Below are positions 33,621-42,643 of a stretch of DNA of 64,000 bases, in pieces. The notes beneath the pieces are model-generated. The model was given only the letters and a program-made list of their open reading frames with translations. It was not told where the DNA came from and ran no database searches. Source of the stretch: JADJPO01 sp963724535 (GTDB lineage Bacteria > Actinomycetota > Actinomycetes > Actinomycetales > Kineosporiaceae). Numbering within the stretch: the first letter of the stretch is position 1; the number at the start of each line of letters is the position of its first letter. The stretch is taken from contig CAVRVD010000007.1 of assembly GCA_963724535.1 (NCBI GenBank), positions 1 through 64,000 on the forward strand, written 5' to 3'. The position numbers were made by a program, and so were the translations under genes.

Positions 33621-34511
33621 TCAGCCGCCGGATGACCGGATCTCGTCCAGACCGGACGTGAAGCTCCGCTCGGTGGAAGCGGGTACCCGCACCGGGCCGA
33701 GAGCCTGCTCCTCCACCGGTACCTGCAGGGCACCGGTCATGATCGCCACGACGTCGGTGATGCTCACGGTCTGGGGCGTGATCACTGCGCCGCGCCTGCC
33801 GAGCCGCTGCACGTGGATCCGGTCGGCCACCTCGAACACCTGCGGCATGTTGTGCGAGATCAGGATGACCGGCATGCCCTTGTCGCGAAGGTTCTTGATC
33901 AACTGCAGCACCTGCGCCGACTCTCGGACACCCAGCGCTGCTGTCGGCTCATCCAGGATGATCACCTTGTGTCCGAAGGCCGCGGCACGGGCCACCGAGA
34001 CCGCCTGCCGCTGGCCACCGGAGAGGGTCTCCACGGCCTGGCCCATGTTCTGCAGGGTGCCGATGCCCAGACTGGTCATCTGCGCCTTGGCCTTGTTGCG
34101 CATGCCGGACCCGTCGAGCATCCGGAAGATCGACCCCAGCGGACCGACCTTGCGCTCCTCGCGGCCGAGGAACATGTTCGTCGCGATGTCCAGGGCGGGC
34201 GCGACGGCGAGGGTCTGGTACACGGTCTCGATCCCGGCTGCCCGAGCCTCGATCGGTCGCGTGAACGAGACCTCCTTGCCATCCAGCTTGACCTTGCCGC
34301 GGTCCGGGATCTCAGCACCGGACATCGCCTTGATCAGGCTGGACTTGCCGGCTCCGTTGTCACCGATGACCGCGAGCACCTCGCCCGGGTAGAGGGCGAA
34401 GTCTGCGCCGTCCAGGGCGACCACCCGCCCATAGGTCTTGACCAGGCCGATCCCCTCGAGCACCGGGGTGAGCGTGCTCAGATCGCTATCAGGTGAGGTC
34501 TGCGTGCTCAT
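33621..34511 (-). CDS. Sugar-type ABC transporter ATP-binding protein (FrcA-like)
   Basis: 296 residues with one ATPase domain: Walker A GDNGAGKSSLIKAM, Q-loop ETVYQTLAV, signature LSGGQRQAVSVARA, Walker B VIILDEPTAAL and switch His in ISHNMPQVFEVADRIHV. Carbohydrate importers of the RbsA kind normally have two fused ATPase domains (about 500 residues); the single-domain form is like FrcA. It should homodimerise to drive the permease. ATG 34511 overlaps the permease stop. The sugar is not determinable. Confidence 0.9.
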   Translation of the reverse strand: MSTQTSPDSDLSTLTPVLEGIGLVKTYGRVVALDGADFALYPGEVLAVIGDNGAGKSSLIKAMSGAEIPDRGKVKLDGKEVSFTRPIEARAAGIETVYQTLAVAPALDIATNMFLGREERKVGPLGSIFRMLDGSGMRNKAKAQMTSLGIGTLQNMGQAVETLSGGQRQAVSVARAAAFGHKVIILDEPTAALGVRESAQVLQLIKNLRDKGMPVILISHNMPQVFEVADRIHVQRLGRRGAVITPQTVSITDVVAIMTGALQVPVEEQALGPVRVPASTERSFTSGLDEIRSSGG

Positions 34512-35542
34512 GCGCGGGCCCTCCGAATCCACTGGTCAGCGGCGACCGCGGCGATCACCAGGACGCCGATCGCCAACACCTTGTACGCCTGGTCGTAGCC
34601 GGCGATGCTCAGGCCGCTCTCCACCACCGAGACGATCAGCGCCCCGATCAGCGTGCCGACGATCCGGCCCCGACCCCCGAACAGGCTGGTACCACCGATC
34701 ACCACGGCAGTGATCGAGTCCAGGTTGGCATCCGGGCCGGAGTTCGGGCTCGCCGCGTTCACCCGGCCGATCAGCACCCAGGAGGCGATGGCGAAGATCA
34801 GACCGGCCACCAGGTAGACGCTGAGCAGCACCCGCTGCACCTCGATCCCGGCCAGCCGGGCGGCGTCCGGGTCGTCCCCGACGGCATAGACGTGCGAACC
34901 CCAGGCCGTGTAGCGCAGCACATAGGCGAACACTGCGTAGAGCAGGATCATCACCAGGACACCGCTGGTGATGGTGAAGCCGCCCAGGTTGATCGGCTTG
35001 CCGAGCCACTTCAGCTCATCGGCCAGCTCTCGGTTGCGGACCGTGCGACCGGTCGCATAGAGCAGGGTCAACGCCGTGAAGATGCTGAGGGTGCCCAGGG
35101 TCACGATGAACGGCGGCAGCTTGATCTTGGTGACCAGAAAGCCGTTCAGCAGACCGGCCAGACCGCCCACCAGGACGCCGATCACCAACGCCAGCAGACC
35201 GGGCACGCCGTTCTCGAACGCCGTCTTGGCCATGACCATCGAGGCGAAGACCATGATGGCCCCACAGGACAGGTCGATCCCCGCGGTGAGGATGACCAGC
35301 GTCTGCCCGATGGCCAGGGTGCCGATCACGGCCGTCTGCTGGGTGATCGTGCCGAAGTTCCCCAGCGTGGCGAAGTTCGGGGCGAGGACCGAGAAGATCA
35401 CTATCGCCAGGACCAGAACGAGGGCGGGGCTCAACCACGGATAGGTGTGCAGGGTCGACTGAACGCGCTGCAGGGGCGACTGCCGGCCGAGGAACTCCTC
35501 AGCGGCGTCATACCCTGCCTCAGTCGCGGTGGTGTCGGACAC
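34508..35542 (-). CDS. Sugar-type ABC transporter permease (RbsC/FrcC-like)
   Basis: 344 residues, eight or more membrane helices. Conserved GIDLSCGAIMVFASMVMA (the BPD_transp_2 signature), FIVTLGTLSIFTALTLLY, YAVGDDPDAARLAGIEV and GGTSLFGGRGRIVGTLIGAL. GTG 35542 has GAGGAGG upstream. Downstream of the binding-protein gene, separated by 173 bases holding a strong hairpin, and overlapping the ATPase gene. Confidence 0.92.
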   Translation of the reverse strand: MSDTTATEAGYDAAEEFLGRQSPLQRVQSTLHTYPWLSPALVLVLAIVIFSVLAPNFATLGNFGTITQQTAVIGTLAIGQTLVILTAGIDLSCGAIMVFASMVMAKTAFENGVPGLLALVIGVLVGGLAGLLNGFLVTKIKLPPFIVTLGTLSIFTALTLLYATGRTVRNRELADELKWLGKPINLGGFTITSGVLVMILLYAVFAYVLRYTAWGSHVYAVGDDPDAARLAGIEVQRVLLSVYLVAGLIFAIASWVLIGRVNAASPNSGPDANLDSITAVVIGGTSLFGGRGRIVGTLIGALIVSVVESGLSIAGYDQAYKVLAIGVLVIAAVAADQWIRRARA

Positions 35543-35636
35543 GACGGTGCCTCCTCGTTGTCGCGCTGTGATCGTCGGCTGTGATCGTTCGGTGTGCCGT
35601 CACCCTCGAGTGGCTCGGGTCACACGGTAGGGCAGC

Positions 35637-35672
35637 GACGGGGCAGCCACCAGAGGGTGGCTGCCCCGTCGG
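35637..35672 (-). terminator. Perfect hairpin between binding-protein and permease genes
   Basis: The 15-base arms cgacggggcagccac and gtggctgccccgtcg pair perfectly around a 6-base loop. Placed 44 bases past the binding-protein stop, it probably partly terminates or protects the 3' end, giving more binding protein than permease. Confidence 0.7.
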
Positions 35673-35715
35673 GCACTGACCTGATCAGTAACAGATCAGG
35701 CTCGGCCGGCGTCGA

Positions 35716-36834
35716 TCAGCCCCAGGCGTTGTCGAGCCCGAACTGGACGTCCTTGCTCTCCACACCCTCCACCGGGGCGTTGACGATCAGCTCCACACCG
35801 GTGTCGTAGAAGTCGAGGCCCTCGCTGACCGTAGGCTCGGTTCCGGCGCTCACGTAGTCCTTGATCGCCACGACTCCGAGCTCAGCCATCTTCAGCGGAT
35901 ACTGCTGCGAGGTGGCGTCGATGATGCCGTCCGCCACGTCTTCCACACCGGCCTTGCCGCCGTCGATCGAGAGCATCAGATAGTCCTCGGGGTTCTTGCC
36001 CTTCGCCGCCATCGCGGCCGCGGCACCGGCTGCGGTCGGCTCGTTGATCGTGTAGACCACATTGATGTCCGGGTTGCGGGCCAGGAGCTGCTCCATGCCC
36101 CTCTGGCCGCCCTCCTCGTTGGCGCCGGTGGCGATGTTGCCGACGATCTCGTAGTCGCCGCCCTTGCCGCCGGTGTACTTGCCGGTCTTGGCCTCGTCGC
36201 CGTTCCTCTTCGGGTCGGCGACCTCGATGCCCATGCCCTCGAGGAAGCCCTGGTCACGGTTGTAGTCGACGGAGACGATCTTGTCGTCGAAGATGTCGAG
36301 CAGCGCGATGGTGGCCTTCTCGCCGTTCAGCGCGGCGGCCGCGTACTGGCCGATCAGCACGCCGGCCTTCCGGTTGTCGGTGGCGAAGGTGATGTCCACG
36401 GCGTCCGGCGGGTCGGTCGGGGTGTCCAGAGCGATCACGTAGAGGCCGGCGTCGCGGGCCTTGCTGATTGCGTCGTTGACCCCGGTGGACATCGGCGTGA
36501 TCAGGATGCCCTGCTGCTTGCTGGCGATGGCACTCTCGATCGCCCTGATCTGGCCCTGGTCGTCACCCTCCTCCTTGCCGGAGGCGATCGTGACGTCGAC
36601 GCCGTTCTCCTCACCGGACTTCTTGGCGCCCTCCTGCATGGCGACGAAGAACGGGTTGGTGGAGTCCTTGGTGATCAGTGAGACGGCGACCGTCTCGCCG
36701 CCACCGGCCGCCGCGCCGTCTGAGGCGGAGCTGTCCGAAGTGGAGGCACTGTCGTCGCCACAGGCGGACAGGACCATGGATGCGGCAACGCCGGCACCGA
36801 CCAGCGTTAGTCGACGAAGGGTACGGCGAGTCAT
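35716..36834 (-). CDS. Sugar-binding lipoprotein of the ABC transporter (periplasmic-binding-protein type 1)
   Basis: 372 residues. Signal peptide MTRRTLRRLTLVGAGVAASM with lipobox VLSACG, a short Ser/Gly-rich linker, then a type 1 periplasmic binding fold: VSLITKDSTNPFFVAMQEGA, GILITPMSTGVNDAISKA, YVIALDTPTDPPDAVDITFA and the hinge-proximal INEPTAAGAAAAM. It captures the ligand outside the membrane for the permease. ATG 36834 has GAAGGA upstream. Divergent from the LacI-type regulator, which probably senses the same or a related sugar. Confidence 0.93.
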   Translation of the reverse strand: MTRRTLRRLTLVGAGVAASMVLSACGDDSASTSDSSASDGAAAGGGETVAVSLITKDSTNPFFVAMQEGAKKSGEENGVDVTIASGKEEGDDQGQIRAIESAIASKQQGILITPMSTGVNDAISKARDAGLYVIALDTPTDPPDAVDITFATDNRKAGVLIGQYAAAALNGEKATIALLDIFDDKIVSVDYNRDQGFLEGMGIEVADPKRNGDEAKTGKYTGGKGGDYEIVGNIATGANEEGGQRGMEQLLARNPDINVVYTINEPTAAGAAAAMAAKGKNPEDYLMLSIDGGKAGVEDVADGIIDATSQQYPLKMAELGVVAIKDYVSAGTEPTVSEGLDFYDTGVELIVNAPVEGVESKDVQFGLDNAWG

Positions 36835-36979
36835 GTGTGTCCTTCGGTTGGAGGTACGGTCAGCGATCACCGGAGACATCGGCAATGGTCCGGCACAGGT
36901 GCTGACATCGTTGTCTGACTAGTTGTAACGTGAGGAGCAGCACGCGTCAAGGACGCTACCTGACAGAGATAGGGCCGTG

Positions 36980-38071
36980 ATGACAACGTTACCAAACCGC
37001 GACCTGTCCGGAGAGCGCGCATGGAACGGTCCGCAGTCACTCGTTCGCCCCGGGGCGAGGGCCAGGGCCACGATGCGCGACGTCGCGGCCCTGGCCGGCG
37101 TCAGCCTGAAGACGGTTTCCCGAGTCGTCAACCACGAGTCGGGGGTCTCCCCCGCGCTCGTCGCCCGTGTCGAGCGCGCGGCGGACCAGCTCCACTATCG
37201 GCCCAACCTCGGTGCCCGGAGCCTGCGCCGTGCCGATGGGAAGACCGCGACCATCGGCGTCGTCCTGGAGAACCTCGCCAACCCGTTCTCGGCGATGGTG
37301 CACCGCGCCGTGGAGGACGTCGCCCGCGGGCGCGAGGTCGCGGTCCTGGCCGGCAGCGTCGATGAGACCTTCGAGCGGGAGCGGGATCTCGTGACCGCAT
37401 TCGCCGCCCGCCGGGTGGACGGGTTGATCGTGATGCCGGCCGGCGCCGACCAGGGCTATCTGGCCCGGGAGCTGACCGCCGGCACAGCGCTGGTCTTCGT
37501 CGACCGCGCACCGCAGGACCTGGAGGCCGACGCCGTGCTCGTGGACAACTACGCCGGTGCCGTCACCTGCGTCGAGCACCTCATCGTGAACGGGCATCGC
37601 GATGTCGCTTTCCTCGGCGACCGCAGCGCCATCGCTACCGCGGCGGATCGCTACCGCGGTTTCGCCGAGGCGATGGGACGAGCCGGTCTGGCGGTCCGGC
37701 CCGAGTTTGTCGTGCAGGAACTCGACCACATGGACGCGGCGCAAGAGGCCATGCTCGGACTGCTCGACCTGCCCCGAGGGCCGACAGCAGTGATCACGGC
37801 CCAGAACCTGGTCAGCATCGGGGCCCTGCGGGCCTTGCGGGCCCGGCATGCGCAGCACCGAGTCGCCATGGTCGGCTTCGACGACTTCCTGCTCGCCGAT
37901 CTGATCGACCCGCCGGTCACCGTGCTGGCGCAGGACCCCTACGAGATCGGACGGCGAGCGGCCAATCAGCTGTTCGCGCGCCTGGACGGCGACACCTCTG
38001 CCCCGCGCAGACAGATCGTGCCCACGCGGCTCGTCGTCCGTGGCTCCGGGGAGATCCCCCCGCCGTCCTGA
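36980..38071 (+). CDS. LacI family transcriptional regulator
   Basis: 363 residues. N-terminal HTH with hinge: ATMRDVAALAGVSLKTVSRV (about residues 30-49) and RPNLGARSLRR; then a periplasmic-binding-like effector domain (TIGVVLENLANPFSAMVHRA, then VDGLIVMPAG and VAMVGFDDFLLADL). It has about 30 residues before the HTH, longer than usual. ATG 36980 follows an in-frame GTG at 36977. The divergent ABC genes are its likely target, and an operator-like palindrome covers its own start codon. Confidence 0.92.
   Translation: MTTLPNRDLSGERAWNGPQSLVRPGARARATMRDVAALAGVSLKTVSRVVNHESGVSPALVARVERAADQLHYRPNLGARSLRRADGKTATIGVVLENLANPFSAMVHRAVEDVARGREVAVLAGSVDETFERERDLVTAFAARRVDGLIVMPAGADQGYLARELTAGTALVFVDRAPQDLEADAVLVDNYAGAVTCVEHLIVNGHRDVAFLGDRSAIATAADRYRGFAEAMGRAGLAVRPEFVVQELDHMDAAQEAMLGLLDLPRGPTAVITAQNLVSIGALRALRARHAQHRVAMVGFDDFLLADLIDPPVTVLAQDPYEIGRRAANQLFARLDGDTSAPRRQIVPTRLVVRGSGEIPPPS
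36981..36994. promoter_or_regulatory. Candidate LacI-type operator over the regulator start codon
   Basis: TGACAACGTTACCA matches the general LacI-family operator TGTAAACGTTTACA at 10 of 14 positions, including the central CG and both outer TG/CA ends. A weaker half-match (TTGTAACGTGAG) lies at 36923-36934 in the same intergenic region. Binding would repress the regulator and possibly the divergent transporter. Confidence 0.5.
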
Positions 38072-38093
38072 CCCGCCCACGACCGCGCCCCCG

Positions 38094-38317
38094 CACAGTG
38101 ATCTTCACACTCGGGGCCCATTGGAGCCGCGAAGATCAGCGTGCGTGAATGCGGCTGCCCTGGCAACCACTGGCGCCCACAGTGACCTGCACACTCGGGG
38201 CCCATTGGAGCCGTGAAGATCAGCGTGCGTGAATGTGGCTGCCCTGGCGACCACTTGCGCACACGGTGACCTCCACACTCGGGGCACACGGGAAACGTGA
38301 AGATCAGCGTGGGAGGT
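38094..38317. repeat. 84-base tandem repeat, 2.7 copies, with palindromic arms
   Basis: Units start at 38094, 38178 and 38262 (cacagtga / cacagtga / cacggtga), exactly 84 bases apart, and each contains cacactcgggg followed by gaagatcagcgtg. In unit 1, tgatcttc pairs with gaagatca across about 22 bases; the left arm is degraded in units 2 and 3. Intergenic and non-coding, between the LacI-type gene and the polyprenyl synthase gene. It resembles REP-like palindromic elements. Confidence 0.85.
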
Positions 38318-38379
38318 TCTGGTCGGTGTGCCGGTGAGTCGGTGAGCTGAGGCACCGGGCGACCGGGTCCGGAGGGGGC

Positions 38380-39420
38380 TCAGGCGGTGCGCTCGACCAC
38401 GGCGACGGCGAAGTCGCGCAAGGCATCCCGGGCGGACGAGTCGGGAAGAGGGGCGAGAGCGGCCACAGCTTCCTGGGCCCAGCCGTTGGCCTCGCGACGG
38501 GCAGCCTCGGTGGCCGGGTGTGCGGCGAGAGCGGCGACCACGTCGGCCAGGGCGGTGTCGTCGGACAGGTCACCGTCGAGCCGAGCGACGAGGTCCGTCG
38601 CGGCGACGTCACCGGTCTGGGCGGCGTGCCGGCGCAGCAGCAGTGCGGGCAGGGTCGGCACGTGCTCGCGCAGGTCGGTGCCGGGGGTCTTGCCGGTCTG
38701 GGCACCGTCACTGCGCAGGTCGATGACGTCGTCAGCGAGCTGGAAGGCGACCCCGACCTTCTCGCCGTAGGCGACCAGCACCTCTTGGACGGCGCGATCG
38801 CAGCCGCCGAACATGGCACCGAACCGGGCCGAGGTGGCGATCAGCGAACCGGTCTTGTCGCTGAGCACCTGCAGGTAGTGGACGACCGCGTCCTCGCCGT
38901 CCCGAGGTCCCACAGTCTCGTGCAGCTGGCCGAGGCAGAGCCGCTCGAAGGTGGCGGCCTGGATCTGCACTGCCTCGACGCCCAGTTCGGCGACGATCCT
39001 GGAGGCCCGGGCGAACAGCAGATCTCCGGTGAGGATGGCCACGGTGTTGCCCCAGACCGCGTGCGCGCTCGGGGCGCCGCGGCGCAGCATGGCGCCGTCC
39101 ATGACGTCGTCGTGGTAGAGCGTGGCCAGGTGGGTCAGCTCGACGACGAGCGCGGCCTGCACGATCTCAGGCCTGGACGGGTCACCGAGGTGCGCGGCCA
39201 GCAGGGTGAGCATCGGGCGGACCCGCTTGCCGCCGGCCCGGATCAGGTGCCGGGCCACGTCGTCGGCGAGCGGGTCGGCCTGGTCCACCGCGCTGTGCAG
39301 CTCGCGTTCCACCACGGCGAGCGCGTCGCGCACCCGGGCGTCCAGTCGTGGTTCGGCCATCGGCAGGTCCAGCGCAGCCGTGACCGGCGTGCGCGCCGCG
39401 GAGCTCGCGCCGCCGCTCAA
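38380..39420 (-). CDS. Polyprenyl diphosphate synthase (menaquinone side chain, GrcC/HepT type)
   Basis: 346 residues. Trans-prenyl synthase with the first aspartate-rich motif DDVMD (residues 104-108), GGKRVRPML upstream, and the second motif QLADDVIDL followed by GKTPGTDL. It builds long-chain prenyl diphosphate from IPP. Presence beside nuo and men genes suggests the chain for menaquinone. The longest frame starts with TTG 39420; ATG 39360 (MAEPRLDARV) is a good alternative. It follows nuoN by 24 bases on the same strand, so it is probably the last gene of the nuo operon. Confidence 0.9.
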   Translation of the reverse strand: MSGGASSAARTPVTAALDLPMAEPRLDARVRDALAVVERELHSAVDQADPLADDVARHLIRAGGKRVRPMLTLLAAHLGDPSRPEIVQAALVVELTHLATLYHDDVMDGAMLRRGAPSAHAVWGNTVAILTGDLLFARASRIVAELGVEAVQIQAATFERLCLGQLHETVGPRDGEDAVVHYLQVLSDKTGSLIATSARFGAMFGGCDRAVQEVLVAYGEKVGVAFQLADDVIDLRSDGAQTGKTPGTDLREHVPTLPALLLRRHAAQTGDVAATDLVARLDGDLSDDTALADVVAALAAHPATEAARREANGWAQEAVAALAPLPDSSARDALRDFAVAVVERTA

Positions 39421-39444
39421 GAGCCGGGCCAGGTCATGGACGTC

Positions 39445-41091
39445 TCACCTCAGGAAGATCGACGCGGCCTCCGCAGGGCCGAACAGCACAGTCGGGACGA
39501 TGCCGAGCACGATCGTCACCACGACCGCCAGCATGATGGCGAACAGGGTGCCGAACCCGGGAGTGGCCACCGTACTTGCCGCGCTCGCCGACGGCTCGCT
39601 GAAGTACATCAGCACGATCACCCGCACGTAGAAGAACGCTGCGGCCGCGCTGGCCAGCACCCCGACCAGGGCGAGAACCCACGCTCCGTTGGCGACCGCT
39701 GCCGCGAACACGGCGTACTTGCCCATGAACCCGCTGGTCAGTGGAATGCCCGCCATGGCCAGCAGGAACAACGCGAACGCGCCGGCCGCCATCGGGTAGC
39801 GCTTGCCCAACCCGGCCCACTGCGACAGGTGGGTGGCCTCCCCACCGACCCCCTCCTCGGTGGCGTCGCGGACCAACGAGATCAGCGCGAAGGCACCGAT
39901 CGTGGTGAAACCGTAGGCGAACAGGTAGAACAGCACCCCGCTGACCCCGGCGCGGTCCATGGCCAGGACGCCGGTGAGCAGGAACCCCGCGTGGGCGATC
40001 GAGGAGTAGGCCAGCATCCGCTTGACGTCGGTCTGCACGATGGCGATCACCGAACCGAGGATCATGGTCAGGATCGCCACCCCCCACATCGCCGGACGCC
40101 AGTCCCAGCTCACCCCGGGCAGCGCGACGTAGGCCACCCGCAGCAGCGCGCCGAAGGCGGCGACCTTGGTGCAGGCCGCCATGAATCCGGTGACCGGGGT
40201 CGGGGCACCCTGGTAGACGTCAGGGGTCCAGACGTGGAACGGGGCCGCGCCGACCTTGAACAGCAGACCGACGGCGAGCAGCGCCGCACCCAGCAGCAGC
40301 AGTCCGTCTCGGCCGCTGACGGCGGTCCCGCCGACGCCGCTGACCGCGGTGGCGATGGCACCGAGGTTCACCGAGCCGGCGAAGCCGTAGAGCAGGGCGG
40401 CACCGTAGAGGAAGAACGCCGAGGAGAACGCGCCGAGCAGGAAGTACTTCAGGCTCGCCTCCTGCGACAACAGCCGGCGGCGCCGGGCCAGCCCGCACAA
40501 CAGGTACAGCGGCAGCGAGAACACCTCGAGGGCGATGAACATGGTCAGCAGGTCGTTCGAGGCCGGGAAGAGCATCATCCCGCCCACCGAGAAGAGCACC
40601 AGGGGGTAGACCTCGGTCTGGATCAGGCCGGCCCGGCGTGCCTCGGCCTCGGCCGGCGAGCCCGGGACGGCGGAGGCCTGGGCGGTGAACGCCCCACCGG
40701 CCTCACCGGCCCGCTCGGACATGGTCAGGACGGCGAGCAGGGACAGCGCCACGATGGTCGCCTGGAGGAACAGGGCGGGGCCGTCGATGACGATCGAGCC
40801 GGCGCCGGCCGTCGAGCCGGCGGTCTTGACCGCGGTGTCCTGCAGTGCGAGCCAGGTCACGGCGCCCAGGGCCAGAACCAGGGTCGCCAGCGACAGGGCG
40901 ACCTGGATGGGGTGCCGCTGCCGGCGCGGGGTGAACGCCTCGACGAGCACCGACAGGCAGGCTCCGCCGAAGACCAGGAAGAGCGGCGTCAGCGCCGCGT
41001 AGTCGAACGTGGGAGCGGTGAACGACGCGGCCGGCGCCAGGGAGGGGACGGCGACTGCGCCGGCGAACTCCGGGATCGTCAACGGGCTCAC
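39445..41091 (-). CDS. nuoN: NADH-quinone oxidoreductase subunit N
   Basis: 548 residues, about 14 membrane helices; conserved KVGAAPFHVWTPDVYQGAPT and VTGFMAACTKVAAFGALLR with ALEVFSLPLYLLCG. Antiporter-like proton-pumping subunit. GTG 41091 overlaps the nuoM stop by four bases. Last nuo gene of the complete operon. Confidence 0.96.
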   Translation of the reverse strand: MSPLTIPEFAGAVAVPSLAPAASFTAPTFDYAALTPLFLVFGGACLSVLVEAFTPRRQRHPIQVALSLATLVLALGAVTWLALQDTAVKTAGSTAGAGSIVIDGPALFLQATIVALSLLAVLTMSERAGEAGGAFTAQASAVPGSPAEAEARRAGLIQTEVYPLVLFSVGGMMLFPASNDLLTMFIALEVFSLPLYLLCGLARRRRLLSQEASLKYFLLGAFSSAFFLYGAALLYGFAGSVNLGAIATAVSGVGGTAVSGRDGLLLLGAALLAVGLLFKVGAAPFHVWTPDVYQGAPTPVTGFMAACTKVAAFGALLRVAYVALPGVSWDWRPAMWGVAILTMILGSVIAIVQTDVKRMLAYSSIAHAGFLLTGVLAMDRAGVSGVLFYLFAYGFTTIGAFALISLVRDATEEGVGGEATHLSQWAGLGKRYPMAAGAFALFLLAMAGIPLTSGFMGKYAVFAAAVANGAWVLALVGVLASAAAAFFYVRVIVLMYFSEPSASAASTVATPGFGTLFAIMLAVVVTIVLGIVPTVLFGPAEAASIFLR

Positions 41092-42611
41092 GGCGCGGTC
41101 CCTTCGGCAACGGTCTCGACGGCAGGTGACGGGTCGACCTGCTGCACGTCCTGCAGGGTGCGGTCGACGGCGGGGGTCAGCACGTCGAGCACCGGCTTGG
41201 GGTAGAAGCCCAGGGCCAGGATCACCGCGACCAGTGGAGCGACCACCCAGAGCTCGCGCGAGCCCATGTCGCGCCAGTTCGCGGCATACTCACGCCGCGG
41301 CCCCGTGAAGATCCGCTGGTAGGTGATCAGGATGTACAGCGCCGCCAGGATGATCCCGGATGTGGCCAGCACGGCGATCGCCGGGTACCGGGTGTAGGTG
41401 CCGACCAGCACCAGGAACTCGCTGATGAAGCTCGACATGCCCGGTAGCGCCAGGCTGGACAGACCGGCGAGCAGGAACGCTCCGGCCAGCAGCGGGGTGT
41501 TGCGCTGCAGCCCGCCGAAGGCGTCGATGGCTGCCGTGCCACGCCGGGCGATCAGCATGCCCCCGACCAGGAACAGGGCTGCGGTGGAGAACCCGTGGTT
41601 GACCATGTAGAGCGCCGAGCCGGACTGGCCGTAGCTGGTCATCGCGAAGATGCCCAGCACGATGAACCCGAAGTGCGAGATCGAGGTGTAGGCGATCAAC
41701 CGCTTCAGGTCACTCTGGCCGATCGCCAGCAGCGCCCCGTACACGATGGAGACCAGCGCGAACGCGACGATCACCGGTGCGGCCCAGCGGCTGGCATTCG
41801 GGAACAGCGGCAGGCACAGGGTGAGCATGCCGAAGGTGCCGACCTTGTCCAGGACACCGACCAGCAACACCGAGACGGTCGGCGGGGCCTCGCCGGCGGC
41901 GTCCGGCAACCAGGTGTGCACCGGCCACATCGGGGCCTTCACGGCGAAGGCGAAGAAGAAGCCGAGGAACATCACGCGCTCGACCGCCACGCTGCTGAAG
42001 GAGATCCCGGTCAGTGCCTGGGTGAGGAAGCCCTGCTCGCCGCCCGGCCCCTGGGTGTACAGACCGATCACTGCGACCAACATGACCAGCCCGCCGAGCA
42101 GGCTGTACAGCAGGAACTTCACCGCCGCGTACCGACGCTGCGGGCCGCCGAACTGGCCGATCAGGAAGTAGACCGGGATCAGCATCGCCTCGAAGAAGAC
42201 GTAGAACAGGAACACGTCCCGGGCGGCGAAGACCCCGATCATGAAGGTCTCGAGCACCAGGACCAGGGCGAAGAAGTTGCGGGCGGCGTTGCCGCGGTAG
42301 TCGTTCCAGGCCGCCGCCACACAGATCGGCACCAGAATCGTCGACAGCAGCACCATGGTCAGCGCGATGCCATCCACGCCGAGGGCGTAGCTGGCGCCGA
42401 TCTGCGGGATCCAGGAGTGGTTCTCGGCGAACTGGTACAGACCGGCGTTGCCCACGTCGAAGCGCAGAGCCATGCCCAGGCTGAGGGCGAGGACGGCGAG
42501 CGAGGTGGCCAGTGCGACGACCCGGGCCAACTGGTCGGTGCCGCGTGGCAGCGCCCAGACGACGACGGCGCCGATCAGCGGGAGCAGACCGATGATGGTC
42601 AGCCAGGGCAT
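41088..42611 (-). CDS. nuoM: NADH-quinone oxidoreductase subunit M
   Basis: 507 residues. Conserved Glu helix FYVFFEAMLIPVYFLIG, lysine motif FAVKAPMWPVHTWLPDAAGE and HGFSTAALFLVGGML. ATG 42611 has GGAAGG upstream and lies 32 bases after the nuoL stop. The C-terminus has a short acidic tail. Proton-pumping membrane-arm subunit. Confidence 0.96.
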   Translation of the reverse strand: MPWLTIIGLLPLIGAVVVWALPRGTDQLARVVALATSLAVLALSLGMALRFDVGNAGLYQFAENHSWIPQIGASYALGVDGIALTMVLLSTILVPICVAAAWNDYRGNAARNFFALVLVLETFMIGVFAARDVFLFYVFFEAMLIPVYFLIGQFGGPQRRYAAVKFLLYSLLGGLVMLVAVIGLYTQGPGGEQGFLTQALTGISFSSVAVERVMFLGFFFAFAVKAPMWPVHTWLPDAAGEAPPTVSVLLVGVLDKVGTFGMLTLCLPLFPNASRWAAPVIVAFALVSIVYGALLAIGQSDLKRLIAYTSISHFGFIVLGIFAMTSYGQSGSALYMVNHGFSTAALFLVGGMLIARRGTAAIDAFGGLQRNTPLLAGAFLLAGLSSLALPGMSSFISEFLVLVGTYTRYPAIAVLATSGIILAALYILITYQRIFTGPRREYAANWRDMGSRELWVVAPLVAVILALGFYPKPVLDVLTPAVDRTLQDVQQVDPSPAVETVAEGTAP

Positions 42612-42643
42612 TGAGGTTCCTTCCCTCGTTCCGCGTCGCTCGG

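Noticed and set aside
38518..41205. An 895-codon open frame on the plus strand
   Set aside because: It lies antisense to the prenyl synthase gene and nuoN. Its translation is Gln/Gly/Asp/Arg-rich without domains, typical of the mirror frame of GC-rich membrane genes.
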